Positions 8,511 through 9,483 of a stretch of DNA of 9,483 nucleotides are shown piece by piece. Position 1 is the first letter of the stretch, and each line of letters starts with the position of its first letter. The position numbers were made by a program, and so were the translations under genes. Location: assembly GCA_015904045.1 (NCBI GenBank), contig JABMDG010000076.1, forward strand, positions 1 through 9,483. Reading direction: 5' to 3'. The notes under the pieces were generated by a model, which saw nothing but the letters and a program-made list of their open reading frames with translations, was not told where the DNA came from and ran no database searches. The stretch comes from Nitrospira sp. GTDB lineage: Bacteria > Nitrospirota > Nitrospiria > Nitrospirales > Nitrospiraceae.

Positions 8511-8559
8511 GAAATGTGTGAGTGTTCTGAGCCTTCAGACGTCGACAGAAAGCGGCCAT
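8503..8559 (-). CDS. 18-codon micro-ORF, possible leader peptide
   Basis: The minus strand reads AAGGAGGT, AGCT, then ATG and 18 sense codons before TAG. The product would be MAAFCRRLKAQNTHTFRG. The evidence is the perfect Shine-Dalgarno sequence at ideal spacing, not similarity to any known protein. The peptide is basic and shows no run of one amino acid as in classical attenuator leaders. Its stop codon lies in the loop of a small hairpin, and a stronger hairpin follows 3 nt downstream. TAACCT just upstream of its ribosome-binding site (8575-8580) is complementary to AGGTTA at its end (8504-8509), so the whole unit could fold on itself. It lies between the terminator of the preceding unit and the promoter of the ACT gene. 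It could be a regulatory leader, a real micro-protein or part of a dispersed repeat; I cannot decide. Confidence 0.45.
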   Translation of the reverse strand: MAAFCRRLKAQNTHTFRG

Positions 8560-8563
8560 AGCT

Positions 8564-8571
8564 ACCTCCTT
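8564..8571 (-). promoter_or_regulatory. Perfect ribosome-binding site of the micro-ORF
   Basis: AAGGAGGT on the minus strand matches the 16S anti-Shine-Dalgarno sequence over 8 bases. AAGGAGG is 5 nt from the ATG at 8557-8559. It is stronger than the site of any of the longer genes here except the LysM lipoprotein. Confidence 0.6.
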
Positions 8572-8650
8572 GTTAGGTTAAAGTTCACTGCGACCAATTC
8601 ACCAAGGCGCAGGACCTCCACGGATATGCTGCCGCTCCCATGAGTCCACA

Positions 8651-8700
8651 AAAGACAAAAGGCCACGACTCCCCCTAGTTTGCAAAGGAAGTCGCGGCCT
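8651..8700 (-). terminator. Intrinsic terminator after the nrdJ/zinc-ribbon unit
   Basis: Two arms, 8660-8672 and 8687-8700, are complementary over about 12 pairs (AGGCC, one mismatch, CGACT, one bulge, CC), with a 14-nt loop. On the minus strand the stem is followed directly by TTTTGTCTTTT, so it works as a terminator for leftward transcription. It begins 48 bp after the stop of the zinc-ribbon gene. On the plus strand the stem is not followed by a T run. Confidence 0.82.
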
Positions 8701-8747
8701 CTTCGTCATTGCGACGATGCTAATGCGACAATTGAACTATTTCTGGA

Positions 8748-8924
8748 TCAGACTAGCCACTTCGGCATCTGAATCCAATTACTACACTTTCTACATTGAA
8801 CGTATATTACCCCATTGATAGGTTGCACCTGCTTATACCTTGTGACGAACTTCCCATTGCCCTCATCACTGGTTTCTATCACTGCATTTCGACACATACG
8901 GCACTTCATTCTTGTGTTTTCCAT
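8748..8924 (-). CDS. Small zinc-ribbon-like protein of unknown function
   Basis: This is a 58-residue protein beginning MENTRMKCRMC. It has two CxxC knuckles, Cys8/Cys11 and Cys44/Cys47, spaced as in a zinc ribbon, with a basic and polar middle (KFVTRYKQVQPINGVIYVQ). It resembles small treble-clef or zinc-ribbon proteins such as the Com-type family, but similarity is limited to the cysteine pattern, so no function is assigned. The ATG at 8922-8924 is chosen because GGAGAGGAG lies directly upstream. A longer frame opening with GTG at 9002 would overlap the nrdJ end and has no supporting site. The gene starts 43 bp after the nrdJ stop and is followed by a good terminator, so it is probably the last gene of the nrdJ transcript. 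Its own promoter could lie inside nrdJ. Confidence 0.65.
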   Translation of the reverse strand: MENTRMKCRMCRNAVIETSDEGNGKFVTRYKQVQPINGVIYVQCRKCSNWIQMPKWLV

Positions 8925-8925
8925 T

Positions 8926-8934
8926 CTCCTCTCC
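8926..8934 (-). promoter_or_regulatory. Ribosome-binding site of the zinc-ribbon gene
   Basis: GGAGAGGAG on the minus strand precedes the ATG at 8922-8924. The distal GGAG is 6 nt from the start codon. It supports the 58-residue start over longer or shorter alternatives. Confidence 0.6.
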
Positions 8935-8967
8935 AATGTTACATGCAATGAAATTTGGAGGGTACAT

Positions 8968-9483
8968 TCACGAACATCCGCTCGTTGAGCCGCAGCTGAC
9001 ACACTTCAGGCAGGTGCCGTTTCGCACCATTGTAAACTGCTTGCATTCAGGACAAGGATCGCCCTCATACCCCTTGACCTTGGCGCTTTGCACTTCGGTC
9101 AGGGTGAGCGTTTCACGCGTGATCTCAACCTGCCGGGACACACTGTGTCCATTGCCATGGCCGTTCCCCTTCACGCCGTTCCGGCGGATCGGGAGGTGCT
9201 CCGTAATGACCGATGACTTGGCCAGGGCATCCATGTCTGCTTCCTCGTCGAAACACTCGGGGTCCAGCTCGTCTTTTTTCATCGAATCCATCCGCAGATC
9301 TTCTTCCTTCACCTGCGCCAGGTCATAGCGATCCAGATAGGTGACCGCCAATTCCCTGAAAATATAATCGATGATAGACGTCGACATTTTGATACGGTCG
9401 TTCAACTTCACCGGCCCGTTGGGCTCGAATCTGGTAAAGACGAACGCTTCGACGAATTCCTCCAGCGGCACGCCATGTTGCAG
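8968..9483 (-). CDS. nrdJ: Adenosylcobalamin-dependent ribonucleotide reductase, C-terminal 171 residues (runs off the right edge)
   Basis: Class II ribonucleotide reductase makes deoxyribonucleotides with a B12-derived radical and needs no oxygen. The frame enters at the right edge with [23 protein letters not shown], a signature of the NrdJ C-terminal region, followed by [23 protein letters not shown] variable linker with a Gly/Asn/His-rich segment (GNGHGNGHS) separates this from a terminal zinc-ribbon-like tail. The tail contains CPEC, CLKC and a final CGSTSGC; in this family the C-terminal cysteines are thought to re-reduce the active site. The catalytic barrel and the start lie outside the window. 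A GTG at 9469-9471 is an internal valine codon, not a start. The presence of NrdJ implies B12 uptake or synthesis in the host. Confidence 0.93.
   Translation of the reverse strand: MQHGVPLEEFVEAFVFTRFEPNGPVKLNDRIKMSTSIIDYIFRELAVTYLDRYDLAQVKEEDLRMDSMKKDELDPECFDEEADMDALAKSSVITEHLPIRRNGVKGNGHGNGHSVSRQVEITRETLTLTEVQSAKVKGYEGDPCPECKQFTMVRNGTCLKCVSCGSTSGCS

Larger units (their letters stand above)
8243..8747. other. 505-bp stretch without an ordinary gene
   Basis: The gap between the ACT gene and the zinc-ribbon gene holds no frame of normal length with a recognisable domain, and I see no tRNA or known riboswitch core. Going from right to left on the minus strand it holds an intrinsic terminator, an 18-codon micro-ORF with a perfect ribosome-binding site, competing hairpins, a near-consensus promoter, and a leader of about 140 nt before the ACT gene. 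Each is listed separately. Confidence 0.7.

Noticed and set aside
8748..9002. 84-residue version of the zinc-ribbon protein starting at a GTG
   Set aside because: It overlaps the nrdJ C-terminus, and the extra residues have no ribosome-binding site or similarity. The ATG at 8924 is well supported.

Overview
The window looks like a chromosomal segment of a GC-rich bacterium. The gene set and protein sequences suggest Nitrospira or a close relative in Nitrospirota. That assignment comes from recognising the style of the proteins (B12-dependent NrdJ, tandem-ACT protein, RlpA lipoproteins), not from a database search. No phage, transposon, CRISPR array or rRNA/tRNA gene is visible.

Layout. Positions 1-3001 form a minus-strand unit, read from right to left: a LysM/coiled-coil lipoprotein, then trpE, trpG and the first 55 codons of trpD. 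These three trp genes cover the anthranilate synthase and anthranilate phosphoribosyltransferase steps of tryptophan synthesis. A near-consensus promoter on the minus strand (3088-3117) precedes the lipoprotein gene. ligA, the NAD-dependent DNA ligase, is divergent on the plus strand (3185-5263). It meets a minus-strand CNNM/CBS/CorC-domain membrane protein (5264-6544) tail to tail, with no base between the two stop codons. A 271-bp gap without a convincing gene follows.

The next minus-strand unit is a tandem-ACT-domain protein (7832-8242), then an rlpA lipoprotein gene and a second rlpA-like reading frame. The two rlpA parts are a 333-bp tandem repeat (copies 86% identical in protein) joined out of frame. 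Copy 1 has the lipoprotein signal but has lost its SPOR domain. Copy 2 has the SPOR domain but has lost its signal peptide. A strong promoter (TTGACA, 17-bp spacer, TATATA) lies 150 bp upstream of the ACT gene.

The 505-bp stretch 8243-8747 has no ordinary gene but is structured. From right to left on the minus strand it holds a good intrinsic terminator, an 18-codon micro-ORF with a perfect Shine-Dalgarno sequence, competing hairpins around its stop codon, the ACT promoter and a leader of about 140 nt. To its right are a small four-cysteine zinc-ribbon-like protein and the C-terminal 171 residues of the adenosylcobalamin-dependent ribonucleotide reductase NrdJ, which runs off the window edge.

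Most of the window is ordinary housekeeping sequence. The parts worth a second look are the broken or fused rlpA tandem with palindromes at its junction, and the micro-ORF/hairpin element.
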